A stretch of 64,000 nucleotides of DNA from Candidatus Eisenbacteria bacterium (GCA_020847735.1 JADLBL010000020.1:195632-259631), one strand, 5' to 3'; shown: positions 50,197-62,310, counted from the stretch's first letter. The notes: generated by a model not told the origin, from the letters alone. Program-made: numbers and translations.

Positions 50197-51908
50197 CGCG
50201 GGTTCTCCAGCGGATGGGGGAGCGCGGTGAAGGCGCCGGCGAGCCGCTCGAGCCCCGCATCGGGGTCGGAGCCCAGGTCCACGCGCAGCACGCGCCGGCC
50301 GTGCTTCTCGAGCACCTCGAAGTCGCCGGCGGCCTGCGCGGTGCGCAGCGTGCCGAAGCCGTAGCGCTCGTCCGGAATCGGCAGGTCGCCCTCGTCGGCG
50401 GTCACCTGCAGGAAGACGCCGGTGTTCGGGCCGCCCTTGTGGAGCTGGCCGGTCGAGTGCTGGAAGCGCGGGCCGTAGCCCAGCGTCGCCGCGACCTTCG
50501 CGCGCTCGCGCACGGCCTGGCGGATCGCCTGGAGCTTCGCGTGCCGCGCGTCGGTGCGGCGCAGGTAGGCGAGCACTCCGAAATAGTCGCCCGGTTCGAT
50601 CTGCGCGAGCAGCCACGCGGCCCACCCGGGCGCGCCCGCGCCGGGCGAGCCGCCGCGCGCGGGAACGTAGGCGGCCAGCGCGCCGTCGCTCGCGGCGCTC
50701 GCGCGCGCCGGCAGGCGGCCCTCGGCGAGATATCGCTCGAGCATCGCCTGCGTCGCGGCCTTGGCCTCGGCGACGTTGGGTTCGTCGAAGGGGTCCACGG
50801 CGATCGCGACGGCGGCGGCGGCGGTCGCGACCTCCCAGCGCAGGAAGTCGCCGCCCAGGTCCTCGAGCCGTGGGGAGTCCCAGGACAGGACCGGATGACC
50901 GGCCCCCGCGAGCGCCTCCAGCCGGCGCTCGACGTCAGCGGGCAGCCCGGAGGCGCCGACGGCCACGAACACGCGGTCGTTGCCATACTCCGCGGGCTCG
51001 GCGAGCGGTTCCTCGGCGATCGGCACGAGGCCGCGTCCGCTCTTGCCGGTGCTCTCGGCGATCAACTGCTCGACCCACGCGCCCACCGACGCGAACGCCG
51101 GCGCGAAGACGAGCGTGACCTTGTCGCGGCCGTGGCGCGCCAGTTCGCCGAGCGCCGCTCCGAGCGCCACGGCGTCGCCCCCGTCGCCCGCGAGCGCGGC
51201 GCGCTCGGCGAGGGCCGCGTCGAGCATCGCGGCCACGTCGGCGCCGATCAGGGCCGCGGGCAGCAGTCCGAAATAGGAAAGGGCCGAGTAGCGGCCGCCG
51301 ATGTCCGGCGGATTCTCGAACGTGCGCCGGTACCCGCGCGAGGCGGCGAGCCTGCCGAGCGAAGTGCCGGGGTCGGTGATGGCGACGAAACCCCGGCCGG
51401 CGCGATCGCCGCGCACGGCGACGGCGCGCGGCCAGAAGAACTTCTCGAACGAAGCGACCTCGATCGTGCCGCCCGACTTGCTCGCGACGACGAACAGCGT
51501 CGTCGCCGGGTCGTGCGTGTCGGCGACGGCCCGGACCGCGGCGGGCGAAGTGTTGTCGAGCACCGTCAGGTCGAGCCGTCCCGATCGCACGCCGAAGGTG
51601 TGGCGCAGCACTTCGGGCGCGAGGCTCGAGCCGCCCATGCCGAGCAACACGGCGCGCGTGAAGCCTTCGGCCGAGACCCCGGCCGCGAACGCCTCGAGTT
51701 CGGCGGCGCGTGCGCGCATCGCCGCGGGCGACTCGAGCCAGCCGAGGCGGTTCGCGGCGACCCTGCGGTGCGCGGGATCGTCGCCCCACAGGGCGTCGTC
51801 GTGGGCCAGCAGCCGTGCCGGGAAGCGCGCCGAGCGCAGCGCTTCGAGCCGCCCTCGGACGTCGGCCTCGTGCGCCCCGAGCCGCAGGCGCAGCGTGCGC
51901 GCGCTCAC
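50193..51908 (-). CDS. pgi: Glucose-6-phosphate isomerase of the Tal/Pgi type
   Basis: GTG 51908 overlaps the transaldolase stop (GTGA); 571 residues. It has VLLGMGGSSLAPEVLR (about 105), SKSGGTIEVASFEKFFW with the sugar-phosphate site, and the C-terminal LHKGGPNTGVFLQVT. The wording and the order tal-pgi match the C-terminal half of the fused transaldolase/phosphoglucose isomerase found in some bacteria. Here the two are separate but translationally coupled. It interconverts glucose 6-phosphate and fructose 6-phosphate, linking glycolysis to the pentose phosphate genes in this window. Confidence 0.9.
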   Translation of the reverse strand: MSARTLRLRLGAHEADVRGRLEALRSARFPARLLAHDDALWGDDPAHRRVAANRLGWLESPAAMRARAAELEAFAAGVSAEGFTRAVLLGMGGSSLAPEVLRHTFGVRSGRLDLTVLDNTSPAAVRAVADTHDPATTLFVVASKSGGTIEVASFEKFFWPRAVAVRGDRAGRGFVAITDPGTSLGRLAASRGYRRTFENPPDIGGRYSALSYFGLLPAALIGADVAAMLDAALAERAALAGDGGDAVALGAALGELARHGRDKVTLVFAPAFASVGAWVEQLIAESTGKSGRGLVPIAEEPLAEPAEYGNDRVFVAVGASGLPADVERRLEALAGAGHPVLSWDSPRLEDLGGDFLRWEVATAAAAVAIAVDPFDEPNVAEAKAATQAMLERYLAEGRLPARASAASDGALAAYVPARGGSPGAGAPGWAAWLLAQIEPGDYFGVLAYLRRTDARHAKLQAIRQAVRERAKVAATLGYGPRFQHSTGQLHKGGPNTGVFLQVTADEGDLPIPDERYGFGTLRTAQAAGDFEVLEKHGRRVLRVDLGSDPDAGLERLAGAFTALPHPLENPR

Positions 51909-53056
51909 GAGCCCGCTCCGCGCTGCGCGACCATTCCACGCCGCTTCGTCTCGAGCGTCGCGAGCAGATCCTCGTAGGACTTGACGAACGCGCGCACGCC
52001 CTCGTCCTCGAGCTGGGCGATCAGCGTCTCGCCCGGGATGCCGAGCGCCGACAGCCTCCCGAACAGGGCGCGTGCCTCGTCGAGGTCGCGATGGATCCGG
52101 GTCTCGACGACGCCGTGGTCGTTGAACGCCTGCAGCGTCGCCGGCGGGATCGTGTTGACCGTGTCCGGGCCGATCAGCTCCTCGACGTACAGCACGTCGC
52201 GATACCTGGGGTTCTTGGTGCTCGTCGAGGCCCACAGCGGCCGCTGCGCGTGCGCTCCCTTCGCCTTGAGCGCCGCGAAGCGCGGCGAGCCGAAGGCGCG
52301 CTCGAACTCCGTGTAGGCGAGCCGCGCGTTCGCGATCGCGGCCTTGCCGCGCAGGGATTCGAGCTCGGCGCGCTCGCTGGAGCCGGCCGGCAGCGTCGCG
52401 AGCCGCTGTTCGATCGCCGCGTCCACCTTGGTGTCCACCCGCGAGACGAAGAACGAGGCCACCGAGCGCAGCCGTCCGAGCTCGCCGCCCGCGGCCGCCC
52501 GCTGCTCGAGGCCCGTGAGGTACGCTTCGATCACCTCGCGGTAGCGGGCGAGCGAGAAGATGAGCGTCACGTTGACGCTGACGCCGGCCGCCGTTCCGGC
52601 CGCGATCGCGCCCAGTCCGGCCGGCGTCGCCGGAATCTTCACCATGACGTTGTCGCGCGCGACCGCCGCGTTCAGCCGCTTCGTGGCGGCGAGCGTGCCC
52701 GCGCCGTCGCCCGCGAGGCGCGGGCTGACCTCGATGCTTACCCGGCCGTCGAGGCCGTGCGAGGCGTCGAACACCGGTTTCAGGTGATCGCACGCCATCT
52801 GGATGTCCTCGATGGCGAGCGATTCGAACAGCGCCTCGCCCTCCAGCCCCGAGGCGATCCGGGTCGCGAGCGCGGCGTCGTAGTCGTCGCTCCGGGCGAT
52901 GGCGTGCTCGAAGATGGTGGGATTGGACGTGACGCCGACGACTCCGGCGTCACGAACGAGCGCGTCGAACTCGCCCGAGACGAGGTGGCCGCGGCGGATG
53001 AAATCGAGCCACACGCTCTGGCCGAGCGAAAGCAGTTGCTGGGCACGACTGGACAT
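51905..53056 (-). CDS. tal: Transaldolase
   Basis: ATG 53056 has GAGGAAGGAA upstream, which decides this start over the longer frame. The product is 383 residues of the TalB/Tal-Pgi-type class. It has VTSNPTIFEHAIA (about 45), NVMVKIPATPAGL (about 140) and the Schiff-base Lys in LWASTSTKNPRYRD (about 270). It moves a three-carbon unit between sugar phosphates in the non-oxidative pentose phosphate branch. It is the first gene of tal-pgi and the TlpA-like gene. Confidence 0.93.
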   Translation of the reverse strand: MSSRAQQLLSLGQSVWLDFIRRGHLVSGEFDALVRDAGVVGVTSNPTIFEHAIARSDDYDAALATRIASGLEGEALFESLAIEDIQMACDHLKPVFDASHGLDGRVSIEVSPRLAGDGAGTLAATKRLNAAVARDNVMVKIPATPAGLGAIAAGTAAGVSVNVTLIFSLARYREVIEAYLTGLEQRAAAGGELGRLRSVASFFVSRVDTKVDAAIEQRLATLPAGSSERAELESLRGKAAIANARLAYTEFERAFGSPRFAALKAKGAHAQRPLWASTSTKNPRYRDVLYVEELIGPDTVNTIPPATLQAFNDHGVVETRIHRDLDEARALFGRLSALGIPGETLIAQLEDEGVRAFVKSYEDLLATLETKRRGMVAQRGAGS

Positions 53057-53143
53057 GGCGTTCCTTCCTCGGATGGGCGGCCGGGGGGATGCCCGCAAGA
53101 TGCCCCCCGAAGCACCGGCGCGCAAGCGCGCTGGCCGCGGCGG

Positions 53144-54646
53144 TCAGGCCTTCGTTTCGCGTCCGTACAGCGCGGTCAGCGACCGCAGCCGCTCGGCGAG
53201 CGGCGCGTCGAAGACGCCCGGGGAGGCGCGCCAGCTCCAGTTGCCGGCCGGCCGTCCCGGAAAGTTCATGCGCGCCCCGCCGCCGAGCTGGAGCAGGTCC
53301 TGCGCGGGCACGATGCAGGTGTCCGCGACCGACGCCATGCACGCCCGCAGCAAGTCCCACGGCGGCTCGCGCATCGGGCTCGCGAGATAGCTGCGGGCAT
53401 GGTGGCGTTCCGCTTCCGAAGCCGAAGCCCACCAGCCGGCGGTCGTGTCGTTGTCGTGCGTCCCTGTGTAAACGACGCTGTTGGGCACGTGGTGATGGGG
53501 CAGGAAGACGTTCCCCGCGTCCGAATCGAAGGCGAACTGCAGCACCTTCATGCCGGGGAAGGCGAACTCGTCGCGCAGCGCCTCGACCTCCGGCGTCAGC
53601 ACGCCGAGATCCTCGGCCAGGATCGGAAGGCGGCCGAGGCCGCGCTCGAGCGCGCGAAAGAGCGCCGCACCGGGCCCGGGTTCGAACGCGCCCGCGCGCG
53701 CGTCGGGCGCGCCCGCCGGCACGGACCAGCAGCGCGTGAAGCCGATGAAGTGGTCGAGCCGCACGCGGTCCACCAGCGCGAAGATGGCGCGCAGCCGCGC
53801 GAGCCACCATGCGTAACCGTCCCCGGCCATCTCCTCCCAGCGGTAGAGCGGGTTGCCCCACAGTTGTCCGGTCTCGCTGAAGTAATCGGGCGGAACGCCC
53901 GCGACCGCGGTCGGTCGGCCGTCGTCGCCGAGTTGGAAGAGCGAGGGGTTGGCCCACACGTCGGCGCTGTCGTGCGCGACGAAGATCGGCGCGTCGCCGA
54001 CCAGCGCGATGCCGCGCAGCGCCGCGTAGGCGCGCAGCTGGCCCCACTGGCGGAAGAACGCCCATTGCGCGAACGCGTGCGCCGAGACCGCTTCGCCCAG
54101 CCGGGCGCGCGCCGAGGAGAGCGCCGCGGCCTCGCGGCGGCGCAGAGGCGCCTCCCATTCCACCCACGGCGCGCCCCCGTGCGCGTCCTTGAGCGCCAGG
54201 AAAAGAGCGACGTCCTCGAGCCAGGCGGCATGCTCGGATCGCCACCGCTCGAACTCGGTGCGCAGGCTGCGCAGGCCCGCGCCCGCGGCGAAACGGCCGG
54301 CGGCGCGGGCGAGCAGTTCTCGCTTCCACCCGATGACCGGGCCGAAGTCCACGTGGTCCGGCGGCAGGCGGGGTGCGCCTTCCAGATCGTGCTTCGACAG
54401 CAGCTCGTCGGCGACCAGGGCATCGGGGGAGACGAGCAGCGGATTGCCCGCGAACGCCGAGAAGCACTGGTAGGGCGAGTCGCCGAAACCCGTCGGTCCG
54501 AGCGGCAGCACCTGCCACAGCGACTGCCCGGCGGACGCCAGCCAGTCCACGAAACGATGTGCCGCGCTGCCGGCGTCGCCGATGCCGTGCGGACCCGGGA
54601 GCGAAGTCGGGTGGAGCAGCACGCCGCTCGAGCGGGGAAAACGCAT
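53144..54646 (-). CDS. malQ: 4-alpha-glucanotransferase
   Basis: I choose ATG 54646 (MRFPRSSGVLLHPTSLPGPHGIGD) because AAAGGGG lies just upstream; ATG 54664 is possible. The product is 500 residues, GH77 family. The catalytic parts are RVRLDHFIGF with the Asp nucleophile (about 290), LPILAEDLG with the acid/base Glu (about 335) and YTGTHDNDTTAGWW (about 390). Substrate motifs include SPYQCFSAFAGNPLL and PPDYFSETGQLWGNPLYRW. It transfers alpha-1,4-glucan chains and releases glucose, which glucokinase at 58484-59476 can phosphorylate. It is the gene upstream of tal on the same strand, with an 87-base gap. Confidence 0.93.
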   Translation of the reverse strand: MRFPRSSGVLLHPTSLPGPHGIGDAGSAAHRFVDWLASAGQSLWQVLPLGPTGFGDSPYQCFSAFAGNPLLVSPDALVADELLSKHDLEGAPRLPPDHVDFGPVIGWKRELLARAAGRFAAGAGLRSLRTEFERWRSEHAAWLEDVALFLALKDAHGGAPWVEWEAPLRRREAAALSSARARLGEAVSAHAFAQWAFFRQWGQLRAYAALRGIALVGDAPIFVAHDSADVWANPSLFQLGDDGRPTAVAGVPPDYFSETGQLWGNPLYRWEEMAGDGYAWWLARLRAIFALVDRVRLDHFIGFTRCWSVPAGAPDARAGAFEPGPGAALFRALERGLGRLPILAEDLGVLTPEVEALRDEFAFPGMKVLQFAFDSDAGNVFLPHHHVPNSVVYTGTHDNDTTAGWWASASEAERHHARSYLASPMREPPWDLLRACMASVADTCIVPAQDLLQLGGGARMNFPGRPAGNWSWRASPGVFDAPLAERLRSLTALYGRETKA

Positions 54647-54826
54647 GAGGCCCCTTTCGGTCATGGGTCCACGGACGGAACCGGCCGCGCATTGTGGGCG
54701 AACGTTCCGGCGCGCTCAAGGAGGGGCGCCTGCGGTAGGGTGAGCGGACCGGATCGCTTCGTGGTCGCCGACGCGCGCCGCGCGGGGCGTCCGGGCGAAC
54801 CGATCTCCTCTTAGAAGGAGGAACCC

Positions 54827-56446
54827 GTGCAGTTCGCGAAGTCGTTCAGCCGGCATTTCCGCCGCGCCGCCGGTCGTCTGCGCGTCGCGATGCTCGGCGC
54901 CACGCTGCTGGCCGCCTTCGTCGCCGCTCCTCGAGACGTCACCGCGGCGTCCCCGGGCGGCGCGTACGTGATGCGCAGGGGATCGGACACCCTCGCGGTC
55001 GAGCGATTCGAGCGCGCCGGGGGTGTCCTGCAGGGCACGCTGCTCTTTCGCGTCACCGGCATGCTCGTCCGCTGGCGGCTGGCCGACGGCCCGGCGGGAG
55101 GAACGACCCGCATGGAAGCGTCGTTCTCCGGTGCGGGCGATCCCGCCGGCTCGCCGCCCCGGCAACAGGTGACGCTCGAGTTCGCCGGCGACAGCGTCTT
55201 CAGCGTCTCGCAGCCCGGAGGTGAGCATCGCTTCGGAACGGCGCGCGGCGCGATGCCGTTCGTGAACCCGTCCGTCGCGCTGGTGGCCGAGTTCGCGCTG
55301 CGCCGTATGCCGCTGCCCGGTGGCCGCGCGAGCGGCGCGTTGTTCCTGCTCGCCGGAGGCGGCACCACGGAGGCGGTGGTGACGCGGCCGGCGGTGGACA
55401 GCGTGGTGGTGTCGTTCGCCGGGGTTTCGTTCTGCTTCGGGCTCGACCGCGACGGCGACGTCGTGCGTGGCCGCGTGCCCGAGCAGGACCTCACGATTGA
55501 GAGGGTCGCGGACCTGCCGCCGGGATTGCTGTCGCTGCCGGCGCCCGATTACTCCGCGCCGGCCGGCGCGCCCTACAACGCCGAGGAGGTGAAGGTGCCT
55601 ACGCGTGACGGGCACGTGCTGGCGGGCACGCTGACGCGTCCGCTGGGCCCCGGGCGCTCGCCGTGCGTGATCACGCTGACCGGCTCGGGCCAGCAGGACC
55701 GCGACGAGGCGATCGGCATCGTTCGCGGCTACCGGCCGTTTCGCGGCGTCGCGGACGCGCTCGGCCGGCGCAGCATCGCGACGCTGCGGCTCGACGACCG
55801 CGGCGTCGGAGCGACCGACGCGCCGGCGCGCGGCGCGACGAGCGAGACGTTCGCGCACGACGCCGAGGACGCGCTCGCCTGGCTGCGCGGGCGGCCGGAC
55901 GTGGACGGCGACCGTCTCGCCCTGATCGGTCACAGCGAAGGAGGGCTGGTCGCGCCCATGGTCGCCGGAGCCGATCCGAAGCTGCGCGCGCTGGTGCTGC
56001 TCGCGGCCCCGGCGTGGACCGGCCGCCGCGTGCTCGAATATCAGAACGACCGCGCGCTCGCGCGCTACTCGCCCGCGTCGCCGCGGGACTCGGCGCTGCG
56101 CGCCGCGATGGCCGAAGTGGACAGCCTGGCGGCCCGCGACGCGTGGCTGCGCTTCTTCCTCGACCATGACCCGATGACCGCGATCGCCCGCGTGCGCGTG
56201 CCGGTGCTCCTGCTGCAGGGCGAGACCGACCGGCAGGTGACGGCCGGGCAGGCGGAGGAACTCGCGAAGGCCCTGTCGCGCGCCGGCAACCGCGACGTCA
56301 CCGTGCGCGTCTTTCCGCGCCTGAACCACCTGTTCCTCGACGACCCCGACGGCGACCCGTCGGGATACCCGCGCCTTTCGGGCGAGGGTTTCTCGCCGGC
56401 CGTCGTCGAGACCCTGGCGGTCTGGCTCACGAAGCGGCTGCGCTGA
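54827..56446 (+). CDS. Secreted alpha/beta-hydrolase (esterase/peptidase type)
   Basis: The start is GTG 54827, with a perfect AAGGAGGA 7 nt upstream; 539 residues. A signal peptide covers about residues 1-40 (LGATLLAAFVAAPRDVTAA). A beta-rich N-terminal domain of unknown role (about 45-250) precedes the hydrolase: VKVPTRDGHVLAGTLTRP, PCVITLTGSGQQDRDE (oxyanion region), the nucleophile elbow LIGHSEGGLVAP (Ser near 370), the acid in LLLQGETDRQVT, and His in FPRLNHLF. This is the layout of bacterial S9/BAAT-like secreted hydrolases. The substrate is unknown. Confidence 0.85.
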   Translation: MQFAKSFSRHFRRAAGRLRVAMLGATLLAAFVAAPRDVTAASPGGAYVMRRGSDTLAVERFERAGGVLQGTLLFRVTGMLVRWRLADGPAGGTTRMEASFSGAGDPAGSPPRQQVTLEFAGDSVFSVSQPGGEHRFGTARGAMPFVNPSVALVAEFALRRMPLPGGRASGALFLLAGGGTTEAVVTRPAVDSVVVSFAGVSFCFGLDRDGDVVRGRVPEQDLTIERVADLPPGLLSLPAPDYSAPAGAPYNAEEVKVPTRDGHVLAGTLTRPLGPGRSPCVITLTGSGQQDRDEAIGIVRGYRPFRGVADALGRRSIATLRLDDRGVGATDAPARGATSETFAHDAEDALAWLRGRPDVDGDRLALIGHSEGGLVAPMVAGADPKLRALVLLAAPAWTGRRVLEYQNDRALARYSPASPRDSALRAAMAEVDSLAARDAWLRFFLDHDPMTAIARVRVPVLLLQGETDRQVTAGQAEELAKALSRAGNRDVTVRVFPRLNHLFLDDPDGDPSGYPRLSGEGFSPAVVETLAVWLTKRLR

Positions 56447-56471
56447 ACCCCGCGGTCGTGAGCGGCGCGCT

Positions 56472-58483
<2,012 letters not shown>

Positions 58484-58487
<4 letters not shown>

Positions 58488-59476
58488 GGGCGAGCCTCCA
58501 GCAATGGGGAACGGCGGGCGTACGCCGCGGCGCCCCAGACCGCGGTCCGGGAGTCGAGCACCACGGCGATGGGGACCCGCGAGAGCACGGGAGAGAGGCG
58601 GCCCTTGTCGAGGAAGGCGCGGGTGAATCCGCCGCCTTCGAGCGCCGGCAGTAGTCGCGGGGCGATGCCGCCGCCCACGAAGACGCCCCCGAGGGCGAGC
58701 GCCTTGAGCGCGAGATTGCCCGCTTCGGCGCCGTAGATCGAAACGAAGCGTTCGAGCGCGAGCGCCGCGCGTTCGCACGACCCGTCGAGCGCCGCGGCCG
58801 AGACCACCGACGCCGGGTCGGACGCCGAGTCGAAGGCGCGCGCGACCGCCGAGGGTTCCTCGCCCCGCCCGGTCTCGCGCATGAAACGGTACAGGTTCGC
58901 GAGTCCCGGCCCCGAGAGCACGCGCTCGTAGCTCACCCGCCCGTGCTTTGCGCGGAGCCACACCAGCAGCTCGTCCTCGAGCGTGTCGCGAGGCGCGAAA
59001 TCCGAGTGCCCGCCCTCCGACGCCATCGGGATCCAGGTCGTGCCGTCCCAGTGGAGGATGGATTCGCCGAGTCCCGTTCCGGCGGCGATCAGCGCCCGGT
59101 TCCCTTCGGCACGCTCGCCGGCCTGCAGCGTGCGCAGGTCGGAAGGGCCGAGCATCGCGAGCCCCCAGCCGGTCGCCTCGAGGTCGTTGATCAGCGTGAC
59201 CGGCGCGCCCAGGGCGCGCTCGAGCGCCGCGCCGTCCACCTGCCAGGGCAGGTTCGTGGTGATGCAGCGATTGTCCGACACCGGTCCGGCGATGCCGAGC
59301 ACGACGCGCGCGGGTCGGACGCCGGTCCGCTCGAGGAAGGCGCGCAGCAGCGCATCGAGCGAGGCCGAGCCGGCGGTGGGCAGGCGTTCCTCGATCGAGG
59401 GCGCCCGGGTTCCGTCGCCGGGAGCGAAAACCGCGAGGTGGGCCTTGGTGCCTCCGATGTCTCCGGCGAGAATCAT
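58484..59476 (-). CDS. glk: Glucokinase (bacterial Glk family)
   Basis: I take ATG 59476 ([20 protein letters not shown]); the reading frame upstream is chance. The product is 330 residues. ATP-binding [10 protein letters not shown] is at the N-terminus, then [21 protein letters not shown], the sugar and catalytic [14 protein letters not shown] (Asp near 100), [14 protein letters not shown], and [13 protein letters not shown]. It phosphorylates glucose to glucose 6-phosphate. Its TGA overlaps the transketolase ATG by 4 nt. Confidence 0.92.
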
Positions 59477-59568
59477 GATGGGCCCGACTCTAATGTCGCG
59501 CGTGGCGGCGCGCCAGCCGGCGCCGGCCGAAGCCCGCCGACCCGCCCGCGCGGACATGCGGACGCGGC

Positions 59569-59597
59569 TTGAACGCGGGCGTGCCCCCGCCTAACGT
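59569..59597 (+). promoter_or_regulatory. Promoter before the MoeB-like gene
   Basis: TTGAAC (59569-59574), 17 bp, TAACGT (59592-59597), 56 nt before the TTG start. The same TAACGT is seen before the tRNA-Cys and GT39 genes. Confidence 0.6.
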
Positions 59598-59653
59598 CTG
59601 CGCGTCGCCCGCTCTCCATCTGGCCAGCGCCGTCCGAGGAGCCCCGAGGCCCG

Positions 59654-60811
59654 TTGAATCCCACCCTGCCCGAGCTGACGCGTGAAGAGCTCCGTCGCTA
59701 CGGACGCCACCTGACGCTGCCCGAAGTCGGACTCGACGGCCAGCGCCGGCTGAAGGCCGGCAGCGTCCTGCTCGTCGGAGCCGGCGGGCTGGGTTCGCCG
59801 GCCGCGCTCTACCTCGCGGCCGCGGGCGTCGGCCGGCTCGGCATCGTGGATTTCGACGCGGTGGACGAGAGCAACCTGCAGCGGCAGGTGGCGCACGGCA
59901 CCTCGGCGATCGGCCGGCCGAAGCTCGACTCGATGCGCGAGCGGCTCGCGGACCTGAATCCGCACGTCGCGATCGAGCCGCACGCCGTTCACCTGAAGCG
60001 CGGCAACGCGCTGGAAATCGTGGAGCGCTACGACGTGGTCGTGGACGGCACCGACAACTTCGCCACGCGCTACCTGGTGAACGACGCCTGCGCGCTGCTG
60101 GGCAAGCCGAACGTCTACGGCAGCATCCTGCGCTTCGAGGGGCAGGCGAGCGTCTTCGACGCGGCGCGCGGACCCTGCTACCGCTGCCTCTTTCCGGCCC
60201 CGCCGCCGCCCGGCCTGGTGCCGTCGTGCGCCGAGGCCGGCGTGCTCGGCGTGCTGCCGGGCGTGATCGGCGCGATCCAGGCCAACGAGGCGATCAAGCT
60301 GCTGCTCGGCGAAGGCGAGACGCTGCTCGGGCGGCTGCTGCTGTACGACGCCTGGTCGCTCACGTTCCGCGAGCTGGTGCTGCGCAAGGATCCCGAGTGC
60401 CCGCTGTGCGGTCGAGCTCCGACGATTCGCGCGCTCGTGGACTACGAGAAGCTGTGCGGAACGAAGCCGCCGCCGGCGCCCGCCGGGGTGGTCCGCGAGC
60501 GCGTCACCGCCCCGGAGCTGGCGGCGATGCGCCGGGAGGGCGCCGCCTTCACGCTGCTCGACGTGCGCGAGCCGGCGGAGCTCGCGATCTCGCGGCTCGA
60601 CGGCGCGACCCACATCCCGATGGGCGTTCTGCCCGTGCGGGCGCACGAGCTCGACGCCGCGCGTCCGGTCGTGGTGTTCTGTCATCACGGCGTGCGCAGC
60701 CTGCATGCCGCACGCTGGCTGCGCGCCAACGGATTCACCGACGTGCGGGATCTCGAGGGCGGAATCGAGGCGTGGTCGCGCGACGTGGACCCCGCGGTGC
60801 CGCGGTACTGA
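59654..60811 (+). CDS. moeB: MoeB/ThiF-type adenylyltransferase with C-terminal rhodanese
   Basis: The start is TTG 59654 (MNPTLPELTREELRRYGRHLTLPEVG); 385 residues. The E1-like domain (1 to about 250) has the ATP loop LLVGAGGLGSPAALYLAAAG, VDFDAVDESNLQRQ, DGTDNFATRYLVND, and two zinc pairs CYRCLFP and CPLCG. The rhodanese domain (about 280-385) has TLLDVREPAELAIS and an active Cys in VVFCHHGVRSLHAARWL. Such fusions adenylate the C-terminus of a MoaD- or ThiS-like carrier and load it with sulfur, for molybdopterin, thiamin, cysteine or tRNA thiolation. No carrier gene is adjacent, so the pathway is open. Confidence 0.9.
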   Translation: MNPTLPELTREELRRYGRHLTLPEVGLDGQRRLKAGSVLLVGAGGLGSPAALYLAAAGVGRLGIVDFDAVDESNLQRQVAHGTSAIGRPKLDSMRERLADLNPHVAIEPHAVHLKRGNALEIVERYDVVVDGTDNFATRYLVNDACALLGKPNVYGSILRFEGQASVFDAARGPCYRCLFPAPPPPGLVPSCAEAGVLGVLPGVIGAIQANEAIKLLLGEGETLLGRLLLYDAWSLTFRELVLRKDPECPLCGRAPTIRALVDYEKLCGTKPPPAPAGVVRERVTAPELAAMRREGAAFTLLDVREPAELAISRLDGATHIPMGVLPVRAHELDAARPVVVFCHHGVRSLHAARWLRANGFTDVRDLEGGIEAWSRDVDPAVPRY

Positions 60812-60825
60812 ATCGAGGAGGGGCG

Positions 60826-62295
60826 ATGGACCGGTGCATCCGACGACGGCTCGCGCGCATGCTCACCGGCGGCGCGCTCCTCGCCCTGGCTGCGGGCTGC
60901 GCGATCAACCCGGCGACCGGCCGGCGAGAGTTCTCGCTGGTCAGCGCCGAGCAGGAGAAGCAGATCGGTCGCGAGGGCTTTCCGGCGACGATCGCCGAGT
61001 ACGGCCAGTACGACGACGCCCGGCTCTCGGCTTACGTGGACAGCATCGGACAGCGGCTCGCGAAGGTCAGCGAGCTGCCCGACCTCGACTGGCACTTCAC
61101 CGTGCTCGACGATCCGGTCGTCAACGCGTTCGCGATGCCCGGCGGCTACATCTACGTCACGCGCGGCATCCTCGCCTACCTCAACTCGGAGGCGCAGCTC
61201 GCCGGCGTGCTCGGGCACGAAATCGGCCACGTCACCGCGCGACACTCGGCGAGGCAGATCACGCAGCAGCAGCTGGCCGGGCTGGGACTCGGGCTGGCCA
61301 GCGTCTTCTCGTCGTCGTTCCGTCGCTACAGCGGCGCCGCCGAACAGGCGCTCGGGCTGCTGATGCTCAAGTACGGGCGCGACGACGAGACGCAGGCCGA
61401 CGCGCTCGGAATCCGCTACGCGACCGCCGCCGGCTGGGATCCCCGGCAGATTCCCGGCACCTACGAAACCCTCGGCCGGCTCGCCGACAAGGGTGGCGGA
61501 AGGCTGCCGTTCTATCTCTCGACGCATCCCGATCCGGGCGACCGTCAGCAGCGGACCGCGCAGCTGGCGGCGGAGGCGGTCGCGGGCCGGAAGGACCTGC
61601 GCGTGCGCGCCCACGAATATCTCGGGCACGTGCGCGGCGTCGTTTTCGGCGGCGATCCGCGCGCGGGTTACTTCGAAGGCGCGCGCTTCTATCACCCGCA
61701 GATGGGCTTCGAGCTCACGTTCCCCTCCGGCTGGACGACCGCCAACAGCCACTCCGCCGTGGCCGCGCAGCAGCCGCAGCAGCGCGCCGCGCTGCAGCTG
61801 ACGCTGGCGCCGAACGCGGGCGCGCTCTCGCCCGCGGACTACGTCTCGGGGCTTGCCCGGGATGGCCGGGTCGCGAGCGCGACCGGCGCACGCGAGAGCA
61901 TCGGTGGCTGGCCGGCGTGGGTGGGGCGCGTGGCGCTGCCCGCGCAGGACGGCGCGACTCCGGTCGTGCTCGACGCCGCGTGGGTCCGGCAGGCGCCCGA
62001 CCGCCTGTTCCAGTTCCTCGGCCGCAGTTCGGTCGTCGGCGACGCGGACGAGGCCGCGATCCTCGCCGCGGTCCGCTCGCTGCGTCCGCTGGATGCCGGG
62101 CGCGCGAGCGCCGTTCCCGATCGCGTGCGCGTGCTGAGCGCGCCCGCCGCCGGCACGCTGCGCTCGCTGCTGCCGCGGCTGCAGCCGAACGCGCTCGATG
62201 TGCTCGATCTGGCCATCCTCAACGGCGTGGATTCGACGACGGCGATCGCTTCGGGCGAGTGGCTCAAGCTCGTCGAGCCCGGTCGGCGACGATGA
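60826..62295 (+). CDS. M48-family metalloprotease lipoprotein
   Basis: ATG 60826 has GAGGAGGGG upstream; 489 residues. The signal peptide ends in the lipobox ALAAGC (Cys25), so it is a lipoprotein. The zinc site is VLGHEIGHVTARHS (HExxH near residue 133), with the third ligand Glu in DDETQADALGIRYA (about 188). THPDPGDRQQR matches the BepA/LoiP branch. The C-terminal 230 residues (FYHPQMGFELTFPSGWTTAN...) are an added domain seen in many periplasmic M48 proteins. It probably performs outer-membrane protein quality control. Confidence 0.9.
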   Translation: MDRCIRRRLARMLTGGALLALAAGCAINPATGRREFSLVSAEQEKQIGREGFPATIAEYGQYDDARLSAYVDSIGQRLAKVSELPDLDWHFTVLDDPVVNAFAMPGGYIYVTRGILAYLNSEAQLAGVLGHEIGHVTARHSARQITQQQLAGLGLGLASVFSSSFRRYSGAAEQALGLLMLKYGRDDETQADALGIRYATAAGWDPRQIPGTYETLGRLADKGGGRLPFYLSTHPDPGDRQQRTAQLAAEAVAGRKDLRVRAHEYLGHVRGVVFGGDPRAGYFEGARFYHPQMGFELTFPSGWTTANSHSAVAAQQPQQRAALQLTLAPNAGALSPADYVSGLARDGRVASATGARESIGGWPAWVGRVALPAQDGATPVVLDAAWVRQAPDRLFQFLGRSSVVGDADEAAILAAVRSLRPLDAGRASAVPDRVRVLSAPAAGTLRSLLPRLQPNALDVLDLAILNGVDSTTAIASGEWLKLVEPGRRR

Positions 62296-62310
62296 GCAGC
62301 TTGAGAAGGG

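Noticed and set aside
50193-52793. A fused transaldolase-phosphoglucose isomerase
   Set aside because: The long pgi frame upstream of 51908 is a shadow of tal; tal has its own stop at 51905-51907 and pgi its own GTG, so the two are coupled but separate.
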